64,000 nt of DNA from Acanthococcus lagerstroemiae (GCA_031841125.1 CM063106.1:46427806-46491805); one strand, 5' to 3'; positions 11,110-23,570 are shown, counted from the first letter of the stretch. Program-made: numbers and translations. The notes: a model not told the origin generated them from the letters alone.

Positions 11110-13045
11110 GTTACCTGGTGCGCCTAGAAGACGAGCGAGTAAAGCCTAGCAACGGCAGCGTACCACTGAAAACAAGCAGATCTTCAACCGACTATCGCGG
11201 GAAACTACCATAACTACCAATAAGTGGAAGAACGACACATTTAGATCCTATCTGTCCGAACTAGCCCCCACAAAGAAGACTGGCTATTCCCTTTGAAGAG
11301 CGGCCAAAGGATTACAACGGCCCCCTAATGAGAAATATCCTCTGAAAAAAGAAGATGGAACCTGGGCACGCAGTGATGAAGAAAGAGCAGATGAGCTACT
11401 CGCGCAGCCCTACTACAGATCCTTTCAAATGAATAACATCCCCTCTGATGTAGATCCCTTACCACTATCGTCTGACTTAGGTCTCACATCAAGCCCACAT
11501 CACCCCTTGAGGTAGCAAGTCTCATTGACAAACTAACAGTTTGCAGGTCTCCTGGACCTGATCAAATTCCTCCACGGTTAATACAAGAACTACCCAGAAG
11601 AGGAATTGTCTTCATTATACCTCTTTAACGCAGCGTCCCCACTGAGGTATGCACCAGCGAACTGGAAAAAGGTTAAAATAATCGTCATCCTTAAATCTGG
11701 AAAACCGACAGCTGATCCCGCATCCTACCGGCCGATCTCTCTGATATCTATTGTAGCGAAGCTTTTTGAAAAAGTAACTAGTGGCAGAATCCAGACTATC
11801 ATAAAGAAAGCTAAACTGCTCCCTGATGTACAGTTTGGCTTTCGCAGCAAACATTCAACTACGGAACAGGTCCATCGTGTCGTACATACCATCTCGCACG
11901 CACTCGAGAACTCTGAATTGGCTCCAGCGGTCCTCCTGGACGTCAGTAGCGCCTTTGATCGTGTCTTGTACCAGGGTCTACTTCATAAAATACAACCTTA
12001 CTTCCCAGTCTCACTATGCCAACTGGTATCATCCTACCTCGCAGATCGCCCCTTCCAAGTACATATTGGATCAGATACATCTTGCGCATATCAGATAGCT
12101 GCTAGAGTACCTCAGGGCAGCGTCCTCAGTCCTATTCTCTTTCAGCTCTATACCATGGATATTCCTCAAAATGGAAATATTACCTTAGCTCTGTATGCTG
12201 ATGACATGGCAGTATAGCGCAAAGTAAAGACTATAACGATGATGTTAAAGATCTTCAGATAGCAATTGATCAAATTTCTATCTGGGCCAAGCGCTGGAAG
12301 GTTAGGCTGAACGAAAACAAGTCGGTGTGGGTTGACTTCGCCTTACGCTCTCATCACTACACTCCAACAATCACCGATGGAGCTCCAATTCTACATGCAA
12401 GCCATGCCCGCTATCTCGGCTTGTATCTTGACTGTAAATTAAACTGGCAGGAGCATATAGGGCTACGTGCCAAGAGACTACTCCTAGACATACAATTCGA
12501 TCGATTTTATTGGATTATCGGCCGACGCTCTAACCTCAGCTTTGCCAACAAAAAACTGATATACACGGCAATTCTCTAGCCTATGTGGACCTATGGTTGC
12601 AAAATATGGGGAGCTGCTCCTAACTCAAACCTGGCAATTATTGAAAGATTTCAGAATAAAGTTATGAGAGCAATAACAAACTCGCCGTTCTATATACGTA
12701 CCTAATGAGCAGCTGCGCTGTGATCTGAGATTAGACACCATCAGTGCAACTATAGGCAAAAAGGCGACAAGATACTTTCAACGACTCCACAAACATCCTC
12801 GTTGAAAAAATATTCCTTTTGGATGATTCAAATGACACGCGACGCTTACGAAGACGATACTCGCACGACTTCATAAACTGAATTCTGTATAAATTTAGTT
12901 TGAGTGATTGTAACCTCCTTCAATGTTATGCTTAGAATTGTGATGCCCTTTCTAGCTAAACCGTATAATTCCCACTTTGATTGTATTTGGTAAATGCTGT
13001 CTTATGTTTAGCAGTCCCAAATAAACAATATTTGAAAATAATATA
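11110..13045 (+). mobile_element. Jockey-like LINE, 3' part of ORF2 (reverse transcriptase), degenerate
   Basis: From 11110 several frames give the pre-RT region. Then 11606-12217 is a 203-aa open stretch with the RT blocks WKKVKIIVILKSGKP, SYRPISLISIVAKLFEK, QFGFRSKHSTTEQVHRV, APAVLLDVSSAFDRV, VPQGSVLSPILFQLYT and the catalytic LALYADDMAV (YADD in place of the usual FADD). A stop at 12217 and a frameshift follow, then 12325-12579 carries the thumb region (SHARYLGLYLDCKLNWQEHI) and the line continues in broken frames to about 12930 (HKLNS). The tail at 12990-13045 contains AATAAA-type sequence. Jockey-type order and wording; inactive. Confidence 0.85.
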
Positions 13046-13743
13046 CATATAGACAAATTACAAAAAATATATATAATATATATAAATAATTCGAAATTTT
13101 CGTTTTTCGATCATTCCTCATGGTCTTATCCTATAATCATCGATTCCATTAAATAACAGTTCAATTTTCGGCTTACACTTTCAGCAATGCAATTCAGCAA
13201 CGTTTGCGTTGCCGAAAGAATTCAAATTTTCTCAAAAAATTCTAATCTTCGGCGTTTTTAACGATCGGGCCCATTTCGCACATCAAATTCTGTTATCATA
13301 CTTTACCAACTTGATAACAGGACAGGCGAATAAGTATGAGATATGGAGTACTGGAAAAGCCCTTTTAGTGTACTCTTTACCCTAATGTTGGTGAACGAAC
13401 ATTTTCGAACAAATAGTAACGTTTTGCTTATTTTTGACTGATTCCTGGGCCCAGGTTTTTTCTTCTTGGTCCCACTTGAAAAACATTCAGTTCAATTAAT
13501 CCAATAATAATGAAATTTCTTTGAACTTACAGTATGTGTTAGTAAGGTTGAAAATGTACCTACCAGTAGAACTCACTGAAATATATTGCTCTTATACAAT
13601 ATAGGTCTGTATACATAATTAGTGCCCACACCCGTGTAAGTACGGTGCAATTTACTGTTATGTAGCTAATTTATGCTTCATCTTCATTTTGTATGTAGTT
13701 ATTCAAATATTTAAGTTTTTCATAGTGGCATTGCCTGTTTTAG
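13046..13743 (+). other. Possible large intron of the HSPA12-like gene, AT-rich
   Basis: Lies between the LINE and the first recognised HSPA12-like exon. An open stretch at about 13190-13380 does not resemble the N-terminal ATPase blocks. The missing upstream exons were not located here. Confidence 0.4.
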
Positions 13744-16700
13744 GAGATCAATCGAGAATGCAGAATAAAAGCTACCAACGGTATCAGCATCCCTGCTCTG
13801 ATGGTGTACACTCGTACATTAAACTACTTCAAATGCTTAGCTTTGCAGGAATTATCGATTGTTCTTCAAAAAACGATAAAACGAGATCAAGTGCGGTGGG
13901 TTGTCACTATCCCAGTAATCTGGTCGATACCGGGGAAAATGTTCATTCAGGAAGCTGCATTCAGTGTAAATATTCACTTTTTGTTCCACTTACAAATTAT
14001 TTTGTTATAATACAAGTTACATTGTAGTTTACACTATATTTAGTTGTCCATCACATTATCGTTTTCCCTTTCAGGCTGGTCTGTGTACCGCTGAAACGTC
14101 CACCAGGCTTACGGTCATCTACGAATGTGAAGCAGCTGCAGCATGGTGTAACATTCTTCATTGGAATTCTCTTTCTCGAGACCAGTCAATTCATCAGTTA
14201 GGTAGGTACACTTACCTCGATCCTTACAGAAAAGTACATCTGCTGGTAGATTTCATACTTGATTTGATTAATTGTCTTCTAGATTCGTATTATTTTTTGG
14301 TCGTAAACTGTGGAGGAGGCACACTAGACGTTACCGTGCATCAGACGAAGAACAGGAACAGCTGTGTGATTTCGGAAATACAGAAATCATCGAAAATCAT
14401 TCATAATTCTTCGAGTAAGTGCGATTTCCAGCATTCGGGTTTAAAATTTCGTAACTGAAAGTACCTGTGTAGATTTGAAGAGGTTAAAATCAAAACCAAC
14501 ACGTGCCATTTCACTTCAAAATTCAAGTGCATAAATCGGCAAAATAAGGTATACTGGTGCAGGAATATCTCTTGTTGCGCCTGTAAACTTGGGGTGTGCA
14601 ATACATACCGCATATTACATACCCCACGTTCACAGGCGCAGCAAAAAAGATATTCCTGCACCGTGTACATTATTTTGCCTATTTGCGCCCTTCGGAGTAA
14701 TATAGCAAGGTCGGTTTTGATTCATCTTCACTCGACTGATGCACGTGGCATCAGTCATCGGTTTTATTTGAAACCAGTCACCATCACCACTAGTTCCTAA
14801 TGTGTAGCTGTGTAGCTATAAGACTGTAAGCTTCAGCCAATCACGAGTCTTCATTTCAGTATGAGCGTAACAAAATTGAGCAGCGACCATTTTTGGTTAC
14901 AGTTCCATCCCGAACCATTATGTGCAGGTATTTTCTTTCGTGTCAATCGGGGAATTCGTGGAAAGTTAAATAAAATGTTTTGTTTACAACAGGCGTAAAT
15001 GAAGAATTTGCTCGCTTATTGATATCAATATTAGGTAAGAAATTCATGAATTTGCTGCAGCTAGAAAAACCAGCATCAGTGATCGATTTGATGTACCAGT
15101 TTGAGGTCACTAAATGTACACCCACCTGCGCCAATAAATCGGCTGACATATTTTGTAAATGGTACCTTTCAGAATTCTATCACAAAATTACCGGGAAACA
15201 GGTGAGCGAACGTAATCAACATTTAATAGTTATAATCTTACAGCCCTCCCACCATTCGAATGTCTAAACCTGGCAGCAGATGACCAGCCATGATGAAGAT
15301 TATTCTGAAGAATGACTTTGTAATATGTTCAAGATTATTCTGAAGAATCGTAGTACCATTTACGTTTATTAAATTATTTTCTGACACGAGTTTTACTTCG
15401 AGCTGTTTCCGGTGACTAGAAATTGAGGTTATCTTAGCCCTTCAGTTACATTTCTATATTGTATACGCTCCCACATGCAGTAGACATCTACATTTCACTG
15501 CTGACCAGTTCATTTCTATAAAAAAGTCATATTAACTACCTACTTATTCTTTTGATGTGTAACTAAAGTCCACTGTAGCCTCTGCAACTGCTCCCTTATC
15601 TTCAGTACTGTTCAGTACTGAAGGTATTCTATTTTATGTATGAAGGGAAGAAAAATTTCGTGTAAAGATAAATTAATGTCGGAATCATAGTCCGAGAAAG
15701 TCATATTAACTGATCACAAGTCAAGTAGGAATAATATTGAGTCAACATTCTAAATCAAAATATTCTGTAATAACTCATTGGTAATTTATTGTCGTATAGT
15801 TGAGTCAGTGTGTAACCAATTTTGATCACGAAAATGTAACCTGGCATGAAAACGAAATCTTACGTCTAGATGCCGAAATCCTCAGGTTATTATTCCAGCC
15901 CCTAATTGGGAAAATCATTCAGGTAATTTTAATTTTGTTTTTTCTCAAATTCTATGTATGGTTGAACTCTGTTACCAAAAATGTCAGCATTGTGCTGTTT
16001 TTGATTTCAGTTCATTCAGCGAATACTGCAGACTAGAAAGGAAAGGAAAATCTCTCGAATTTATTTCACCGGAGGTTTAGTCCGGTCGCCAGTATTCCAA
16101 CAAGAACTGAAAAATCACTTTGACGATACATCATCCATCATTTTTGTTCAAAATGTAAGTTGAAAACTAAAGAGAAGAGCTTCCAGATGAACACCCTTGA
16201 AACACTGCAAGGTTAACAGCAATCAAACTGCCTATAGTAATCCTAAATGTACAGTAAACACCGTTTTTCAATATATGCGACGTGTAATCCTGGTCAGAGT
16301 TAAAACGAAAGTCTTTTTCAGGAAGCAGAACTGTGCGCATTGAAAGGTGCTGTGTACAAATTTGGATTGGAAAATTTCAGGTACACAAAAATGAATCACT
16401 CGTACGCTATCGGTGTTATAAAAGAATTCGAAGATGAAATTCATCCTTTGGGTACATATATATATAGTTGGCTAATAATTACAAAGGAATAATGAACAGA
16501 CATAGGGGGACGGACTGGCCATGCAGGTAGACAAGAATGATTCTCCGTCCTCATGACTTAAAGAGTGGACTTTTGAGAAAAAAAGAACACATTGATGCTG
16601 TGGTGGTGATCCTGGGGGATTTAGGGTGGATTTGGCACAACTCATAGAAAAAATGAGCAATCGCTACCATTGTATAGATGTACTTATTTTACATTCTCAT

Positions 16701-17289
16701 ATTGAACACCCTCGGTATATTACGTCCAGTGTGTATGAGGCAAGTCAAATAATTATCCCAGTCCGCCCCTATAAGCGAATGTTCATGAGGCGTTTCGAAC
16801 TAAACATAACTCTCAAAAATCATTTTCTGCTTCACAGAAAAACTGGTCATAAAAGACGGACGAAAGTGGTGTTGTGATTTGCTGGATTGGTTAGTAAGAA
16901 AAGATCAAATACTTCAGGAAGGAGAAGTAATATTGAAACGGTATACTCCGACTACGTCGCACCAGTCATGCATCGTTATCAATATTTATGCGGTCGAACA
17001 CGACGACTCCAAAGTTAGTTCAAATTATTCTAAAAGTTGACCCATTGGTTGTACGTGGTAAGTAGATTTCGTCCTTTTTCACGTGTTTGTCAACTTTCAG
17101 TTCGTTACAGATAATGGAGTTCACAGTTATGGAGTACTTCGGTTGTCAACAACACCAACCGATAAAATTATCCAGCATGAAATTTTATTGCAGCTGATTT
17201 TCACTGGAGATGAGTTCGTTGTCAACGCTTTGGACACTTTGACTGGCCGTTGCGATCAAATACAACTTGATAATTTATCTTATTTGTGA
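13744..17289 (+). CDS. HSPA12-type Hsp70-family protein, last nine exons (N-terminus not located)
   Basis: Exons 13744-13965, 14075-14201, 14283-14414, 14993-15201, 15800-15922, 16011-16154, 16322-16451, 16838-17013 and 17101-17289 have GT-AG borders and agreeing phases, giving 483 aa and a TGA stop at 17287. HSPA12 proteins are divergent Hsp70s: an actin-like ATPase with a poorly conserved substrate part. Visible blocks: residues about 58-74 VRWVVTIPVIW...FIQEAAF (family: VRWVITVPAIW), YECEAAAAW near 93, the phosphate-2 loop VVNCGGGTLDVTVHQ near 124-138, VNEEFARLL (family: VGVN..F..LL), the adenosine motif RIYFTGGLVRSP near 288-299, CALKGAVYKFGL, SYAIGV, and the family tail CIVINIYAVEHDDSK. 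The first 150-200 residues (phosphate-1 loop) must lie upstream; a LINE sits 0.7 kb before the first exon. Introns hold two MITEs. I see no disabling change in the exons present. HSPA12A/B-like; orthology not decided. Confidence 0.88.
14486..14724. repeat. Palindromic MITE in an HSPA12-like intron
   Basis: AAAATCAAAACC at 14486 and GGTTTTGATT at 14713 close a long imperfect palindrome. Internal pairs include GGTGCAGGAATATCT / AGATATTCCTGCACC and GCGCCTGT / ACAGGCGC. It shares GCCATTTCACTTCAA and GCGCAAATAGGC-type words with the short palindrome at 979-1045. It lies between exons 3 and 4 of the HSPA12-like gene. Confidence 0.7.
16505..16769. mobile_element. 265-bp MITE, TA flanked, in an HSPA12-like intron
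   Basis: GGGGGACGGACTGGCC starts at 16505 and CCAGTCCGCCCC ends at 16769; TA flanks both sides (16503-16504 and 16770-16771). It sits between the seventh and eighth exons. Its CGGACTGGCC start recurs at about 63371 inside the hAT remnant. Confidence 0.65.
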
Positions 17290-17478
17290 CCTTGGCAAAC
17301 GTCCCTTATAGAGTTGTACTCGTAGAATCACAATGGCGTGGAAATCAGAATAATTTTCCAAAATGTACATTATATTTTAGATTTCAGTTAGATAATGAAT
17401 GGATAAACGTTATTTACAAAATAATTGGTTCTTTTTTGATCAGCTGTTCAGTAAAAATGAAATTAGAATTAGTGAGAG

Positions 17479-18182
17479 CAGTGATGTTAGACAAAACGAT
17501 TTTTTGTCATTTTGTCATTTTGTCGGATGAACATTTCACTTTTTTCGTTATGTCATGAGTTTTGTCATATTCAGAGTTTTGTCATTTTGTCTTTTCATAA
17601 TTTTGTTATGTCATGACAAAATTATTTTGTCATTTTGTTTTGTCATTTTGTCATATCCACGAATTTTCAGGTATTTTACTATTTTTAGGTACTATCCAAT
17701 CCCACCAATCACCAATGTTATTTTTTACAAAGGTTGCATACTTGGAGGCTAAAAAGAAATAGGAGAAAACGTTCAATTTGATATTTTCAATTGATAAAAA
17801 TTTCTCTATTCGTACCTTCTTAAGTTTTTGTTTTAACTGATGGCTGATTACTTCCTTAACAAAAAGTGTCCGGGAAAAAGGACCTAATGCATGGGTTGGT
17901 TTAGATACATTTCCTGAGACACTAGTTCATATTCTTCTAGTCTTCCTCTCTTCCTTTCTTGTTCTTCTGTCTTTTCCACCAACGTAATAATGCAATGACA
18001 AAATGTCATGACAAAATTTTTTTGTCATTTTGTTTTGTCATTGATTCATTTTTTTGTTATGTCATTTCCATTTTGTCATATGACAAAACTGAGAAATGGT
18101 TTTGTCATTATGACAAAATTCCTAAAATTCAATTGTCATTTTGTCATTTTGTCATTTTGTTTTGTTATGTCTAACAACACTG
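17479..18182. mobile_element. 704-bp non-autonomous hAT element with perfect 8-bp target duplication
   Basis: The left end is CAGTGATGTTAGACA and the complement of the right end is CAGTGTTGTTAGACA. The flanks are AGTGAGAG at 17471-17478 and AGTGAGAG at 18183-18190, an exact 8-bp duplication. CAGTG ends with 8-bp duplications define hAT elements. Both subterminal regions are packed with TGTCATTTTGTCAT words (17500-17660 and 17995-18165). The small frames read there (FVILSFC-type) are translations of the repeat, not genes. It lies just downstream of the HSPA12-like stop codon. Confidence 0.92.
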
Positions 18183-18190
18183 AGTGAGAG

Positions 18191-18503
18191 TGTGCGGATG
18201 TAGGTATACATCGGCCCCCTCGAGAATCAAAAGGCCTTTGAAAAATCTGATGTGATGTTCACCCAACATGTACAAGAATATTTAATACAGAAATAGAGGT
18301 ACTACATACACTGTACCTATATTTCAAGCTACGGTAATGATTTATCTTTTAGGTAATCTATATGTGATTGTTGAAATTCTATCGTGTGTTGTAATACTGT
18401 GCACATTTGTATCTACATGCTGTAGGTAATAAAAGAAAGTAGTTCAATGGGTACTTGATTTTAATAAAATACTCACATAATAATTAATAAAAACTGAGGG
18501 GAA
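18191..18503. other. AT-rich spacer
   Basis: No feature recognised. Confidence 0.4.
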
Positions 18504-18560
18504 TCATTCATAGAAAGAAGCGGTCAATGCTATAGGAGAAAAAAGTAGTGTGACCTTTTT
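18504..18560 (-). pseudogene. Remnant resembling the terminal exon of a prolyl-oligopeptidase-like gene
   Basis: On the minus strand this reads SPIALTASFYE then TGA at 18506-18504. It aligns at base level with the last exon of the intact copy (34978-35043), sharing AGCATTG, CTTTC and GAATGATTC in the same spacing. The 5' half of the exon has diverged and no acceptor is kept. It lies downstream of, and on the same strand as, the decayed duplicate at 29685-30386, so it is plausibly that copy's last exon. Confidence 0.4.
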
Positions 18561-19084
18561 AAACCACATTGATACAGTTACTGAAAAACAAACTAACGGT
18601 TACTTGGAGTGCTGAGACCAAAAAGTAGTGAGGTCCATTTTCTTTTTTGAAATGACGGATCTTATGCTATGTAGTTAGTTAACTTTCTGGTCACTGCAAG
18701 ACAGTAATTCTCGCGCTTGGCCATCCAATTATTGTTTTATTTATAGGACAAAATTAAAGTAGTTCCTCTATTTTATAACTTGGGTAAGTACCTACGCTGT
18801 TTCCAGATCATGTTCTTCTGATAGGAGTAGTGGATATTCTTCTACAGATAATATAGGGTATTGCTTATTTTACAGTAAAAAAATAGCCATAATGGCCATA
18901 AGTGACATGCCCTCAGATAAACGGTGTCTTGGTAACTTCCTTGCAGACAAAGGTATGAGTACATCCATATACAGACTACATTTTTATTGCAGTAAGTGAA
19001 GGCAGTTTGATGAATTAATTTTGGAGTCGAATCAAAAAATAAAATAAAATGAAAACAGTAGTGGGAAGAGAAAGGAGTACAAAG
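18561..19084. other. AT-rich spacer
   Basis: No recognisable counterpart of other prolyl-oligopeptidase exons, no other feature. Confidence 0.35.
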
Positions 19085-19086
19085 TA

Positions 19087-19267
19087 CAGGGTCAATTTTA
19101 AACTAGCGCAATTAAGAATGCGTATATCACACGTCAGAGTGCGCGTTGCTCGCCTGCAAATACATGTATACGATGTCACGTGACACTACATGTATTTGCA
19201 AGCGCGCAATGCGCACTCTGATGTGCGGTGTGCACATTCTCAATCACGCTAGTTAAAAATAATCCTG
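19087..19267. mobile_element. 181-bp palindromic MITE, TA flanked (Tc1/mariner-like ends)
   Basis: CAGGGTCAATTTTAAACTAG at 19087 pairs with the complement of CTAGTTAAAAATAATCCTG ending at 19267; TA flanks both ends. The pairing continues almost to the centre (AGAGTGCGCG / GCGCACTCT; CAAATACATGTA / TACATGTATTTG), so one strand would fold into a single long hairpin. Confidence 0.85.
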
Positions 19268-19269
19268 TA

Positions 19270-20120
19270 TCATATTCAATTTCAGAAACAATAAACTCTT
19301 TTTTTTTTTGCTTGATAAAATGTAGCTAGATAGTATCACTAAACACGTCTTCACCCCCCTCTCCCCGATGGAAACTTCAAACTGCCGCTACACTTTGGTC
19401 GCAAGCCTTGAAGCATGTGTATTGTGTACCCATGTTGAAAAGAGCTTTTATCGGTCCAGTAAATACTATGTCACATAGTTTCTATAGGTATGAGGAGGTA
19501 TGAGGAGTTATCTGGCAAAAAGGCCCCTATCAAGTAGGGGCTCTTTTTGCAGAGAGCTGATTTTCGAATTCTCTGTGTTGTACTCTCTTAGGAACCACGA
19601 TATTTAGTGAAATTGGCGCCGATAATGATATTACAAGCGCACTGTATTAACATCGATTCTATGCTGAGATGTGTACAAACTTTTCATACTGTCAATGAAA
19701 CCAAGCATGCATTACATTATACTGAAGAGTGAAAAGCGAGTAAGTTCGTCCACGATAATACGCCTCAGAAATTACATATTTTGGTTGCCTCATCAGCATG
19801 GAGAGACATCTTCACTACTATACATTAGCTTCAATCATGAGAATTTACAATAACTCATTATTCAGCGAGTTAGGAATTGTGTATTTTGTTTCATAAATTG
19901 TACACCTAAATGTATGGAAACAAGCAAAGGAGAAGAGTAATGCACCATTTGGTTCAAGTGGTTCATGTGCAACAAAGTACGTTTATCACGAGCAGCTACC
20001 TGTTTCTTCAGCATATCGCGACCCATTGGCCAACAGATGATAGCCTTAGTGGTGGTAATTAATGAAATTCACATAAAGAATTACTGAAAAATATGTTATG
20101 GGTCTAGAGCAAGGTCATTT
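19270..20120. other. Spacer; small hairpin at about 19513-19550
   Basis: The only structure noted is a strong short inverted repeat, AAAAAGGCCCCTA against TAGGGGCTCTTTTT. No gene seen. Confidence 0.4.
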
Positions 20121-20550
20121 TTGTTTTTAGAGAATCGCTGGGACGACCCGGAAGTATCGTTCTGGAATGCTTTTTCTGAGGACATCAATGACCCACAAGA
20201 AGTGGAAATTGAAGAACGACCGCGACAACCACATAGCAGTGCAAATAAGAAGAGGAAAGCGGCTGCGATCGAAGAAAAGATGTTGGCTTGGCTTGAGAAG
20301 CTACAGAACCGCCACTCCACATTTTTTTAATGGGATTATTCCCGCACAGGCCGGGGATCATTTCAGTGAAGACAAAACACTCGAGTTTCACGGAGAAGAA
20401 CTGCGCATTATCACGCGAATGAAACGCAACCGCATTCCTGTCCCATCTGCCACGTTCCTGACGCCCTCTCGTCGAATGTCGCAGTCGCGTTCTGAAGAGT
20501 CAGAGCTTCTCTTTCATCACGCCAATCTGTGTCAAAAGTGCTACTTATGA
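20121..20550 (+). pseudogene. Unrecognised protein fragment, possibly MADF/BESS-type, broken by a frameshift
   Basis: The plus strand reads RWDDPEVSFWNAFSEDI then EIEERPRQPH and KKRKAAAIEEKMLAWLEKLQ (stop at 20330). After a frameshift it continues DHFSEDKTLEFHGEELRIIT and MKRNRIPVPSATFL to a stop at 20550. A basic, helical KKRK...EE..LAWLEKL stretch followed by an aspartate/leucine block is reminiscent of MADF-BESS-type insect proteins, but I cannot name it with confidence. It ends 230 bases before the long-TIR element. Probably a dead retrocopy or transposon-derived gene. Confidence 0.3.
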
Positions 20551-21987
20551 TGAAAATAGTTCCTCAGATTTCGGCAGTTACCCGACTGGAGTAAATGTCA
20601 CTGAAATCGGACCTAGCAACGTAATGGCTGACATCTGGCGGAAGTTTTCAGCAACATCTAGTTCTTTTGTGTTTTTATCAACATTGGGATAAAATTGTAC
20701 ATTTTTTCCTAACGTTGATAAGAAATTCAATAGAAAATCGTAAACCGACATCAGCGCAAAACCACCCTGCTAAGTCTGAGTAGTAGATGGGTCGGTATAG
20801 GACACTTCCCACGGGGGTCCCTGACCCGTCAGTAAGTGGCGTGCGCATCCATAACCAACCGTTGGTTTAAAAAATCGTTGTTTTTTTTCTTTTTTCTTTT
20901 CTTCTTTTTTATGTACACTTATACTTAGAATTATTATTTTTTTACTATGATAGAAATTTTTTTGTAATGGGTTTTAATTTTTTGTAACGGTTTTTATTTT
21001 TTTTATTTTTTACTATGACTTAGAATTTTTTCTGTTCTTCTTTTTATTTTAATGTACACCTGGGTAATTCTCACGAAATTGATATTTTTCTGTAACTCAC
21101 GCATTTTCTGGTAATTAATCACATGACCTTTTTTTTTTTTTTCTACTGTTGTAGAGCACTATCTCCCCCCATCTTATTCACCCACAAAAAGTATGAAATC
21201 AATTACCTAAACGGGTATCAGGTCAAATACATCCCCAAATCTTCATAGTCGTGGCTTGTAACCAACCATGTTTTTGATTATATCATTAAATAAAAATATG
21301 AATTCCGAGTATTTTAGGGGCAGAAAAGTAAATGACTTTGATGAGAGGACATGGGAGTACAGATTCATACAAAAAATTGTAACGTTGGAAGATTCTAGAG
21401 CCCTGAAGAACAGTTTAAAGTTTGGTAACCCAATTTAACTTCAGCGTCGTGGCCATTTCTGTATTCAGTCAATGTGAGTTGGTGTGACGATGTTTTTAAT
21501 TTAAAAAGTGGCCACACTGATTGATCTTCACGTTGAGACATGTATCCGCACGTTGAATTGCGATTTGTAACAGTGTTTCCCGTTCTGAATTAATTTATCT
21601 GAAAATTTTTATCTCTACAATTTTGACGCTCCACGTCATGGCTGCTTGATTATCACCCCGGTTCATCGTATTCCACCTATAAACAGATGAAAAACATCGA
21701 TTTGGTTAGTATTTTAGCAATAAAATAGAAAGAATCGCTAAATAATCGTTATTTGGTTCTGAAAAATGAATATTTCCTCGAATTTTCATAACCGTGGCTC
21801 TATTTTTTTTTTTCAACGTCGTGGTAAATCACGAAATATTTTAGCCATGACAATGAAGATGATATCCATGACGTTGAATTCAACACATAATTTATCTAAT
21901 TACAAATACAATTCTGATGACGTATTTCTTTGAATGGATTCTTTTGTACTTGTTCATCCCATTTTCTTACATTGGATCTCTTCTAGG

Positions 21988-22911
21988 ATGGCAAACGCCA
22001 AGATTTCAAAGGAAGAGCGGCTGAGGCGAAAGAGAGTAAGTGAGAAAAAACGTCGTGAACGAATTAAAAATGATCCGACTCGTGTGGAAGAAGAGAATCG
22101 TAAACGTCGTGATCGTTATGCGCGTATGCTTCAAGATGAAGCCCAGCTTCCAAAAAAGAAACAAAAGGAATCGATAGATGGTCGTCGAAAGAAATGGAGA
22201 CGTGATAAACAACGTGAAACTGCGCGAAAAAAAGAAGAGGCTAAGAAAGCTCTTGCTAACCAGGTAATTGTAGTTCCATCCACTAGATCTGAAGCCACTC
22301 GCACTGCAGCAAAGCGACGAGCCGAGAAGAAACAAGCGAAACAGTATTACTTGATTAAGAAAATGGAAAATAAAATTGCCTGGCTTCAAAGAAGAGCAAC
22401 AAAATACAAACATGGTAAAGGTCATTTACAGTCCAATTGAAACAGTGCCAATGAATGTGGAAAGTCCAACATTGACTGTTGATGAAACCTCCACACCAGA
22501 AATCATTGCAACACAGTCAAATGAAACACGAATTCTTGAAGATAGTCCCATTGTTGAAGAAGATTGGGTAGTTGTTCAATTCAATATGGCAGAGATGAAA
22601 GGCCAACGAAGATGGATTGGAAAAATCATTCGAGTTAATGAAAATGATACCTACCTTTCTTATTTCATTTGTCAAGGCTAAGCGCACACGGGATTACTCA
22701 GGATTTATCTACTCTTATCCAGAATTGTATGACGAAAAAAGTAAACTTAAAGAAGATTTAATGACTGTATATAAAACTCAAATTTTGTATACCATTCCAG
22801 GTCCAGTAAAATATCAAAGAGCGTTAAAATTTTCAGTAAATATAAACTCTCTGAAGTTTAATCTTACTGAAATTTTGTATTCTCATCAAAATTATCCTAT
22901 ATCTCTACATT
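21988..22911 (+). pseudogene. Element-borne basic protein, N- and C-terminal parts joined by an internal deletion
   Basis: From the ATG at 21988 the frame reads a highly charged Arg/Lys/Glu protein (ISKEERLRRKR, ENRKRRDRYARM, KKMENKIAWLQRRATKYKH) to a stop at 22440. A second frame overlaps from 22376 and reads EEDWVVVQFNMAEMKGQRRW then WIGKIIRVNEND to a stop at 22681. A third continues YSGFIYSYPELYDEKSKL and PGPVKYQRALKFSVNINSLK to 22911. I recall the same beginning (basic helix, coiled coil) and end (a WVVVQF...YVGQI...FP-type domain) in uncharacterised transposon-associated proteins of hemipterans and cnidarians, where several hundred residues lie between. Here the middle is missing and there are two frameshifts. 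Function of the family is unknown to me. Confidence 0.45.
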
Positions 22912-23389
22912 AATTTCTTATTTTTGGTGATATGATCGAAAAATTATTAAGATATATTAAGTACAACCTATTATACAATAATTACATTATTGAGGCGCTC
23001 AATAATTTTACCTACTTTGAAATTATGAATTCAATAATTTCAATTTTTTGTTAGTTTTTTCTTATATTAAGTATGATACTTATTACAGTTTCAGTCTAAA
23101 ATCATATTATTACCTGTGAAATCAGCTACTCCTGCCGCTTCCTTGTTTTGTTTACAGAGTGGATGACCATAAAATATAATATCCCAAACTGCTCTTCAAA
23201 GTAACTTGACCTGCAAAATATTTTCTAGCTGGAATATCACGATATACTTTTCCAAACTTTCACCAGAATACATAATATTACTGTGTGTGCTTTAATACCT
23301 ACCATTAGCATTAATCAGGTCCAGTTGCTATGTACTATCCATATACCAGAAGAAATCCTTGGTCACAACTACATCATCCTAGGCTCTCG
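22912..23389. other. 3' flank inside the nested element
   Basis: AT-rich, no feature recognised. Confidence 0.4.
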
Positions 23390-23570
23390 AAATCCAGCCA
23401 TAGCCTTGAAAATTCCTAGTTTTGTGACTCTTAGAATATAGCCACGACGCTGAAAATTCCTAGTCATGGTTCACAGAAATCAGCCACAACGCTGAAATTT
23501 CCTAGTCATGGATTGTAAAAATGAGCCACGACGCTGAAGTTTCCTAGTCATGGCTCACAAAATGTTGAAA
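23390..23570. repeat. Four tandem units of 42-44 bp with GCCACGACGCTGAA cores
   Basis: Unit cores begin near 23397, 23441, 23482 and 23525, each followed by a TTCCTAGTCATGG-type block. They form the right subterminal repeat region of the nested element. Confidence 0.8.

Noticed and set aside
15601..15625. Direct repeat TTCAGTACTG TTCAGTACTG in an HSPA12-like intron
   Set aside because: A single short duplication in an intron, compatible with slippage.
17286..18174. Phe/Ile/Cys-rich frames downstream of the HSPA12-like gene
   Set aside because: They lie in the TGTCATTT repeats of a hAT MITE.
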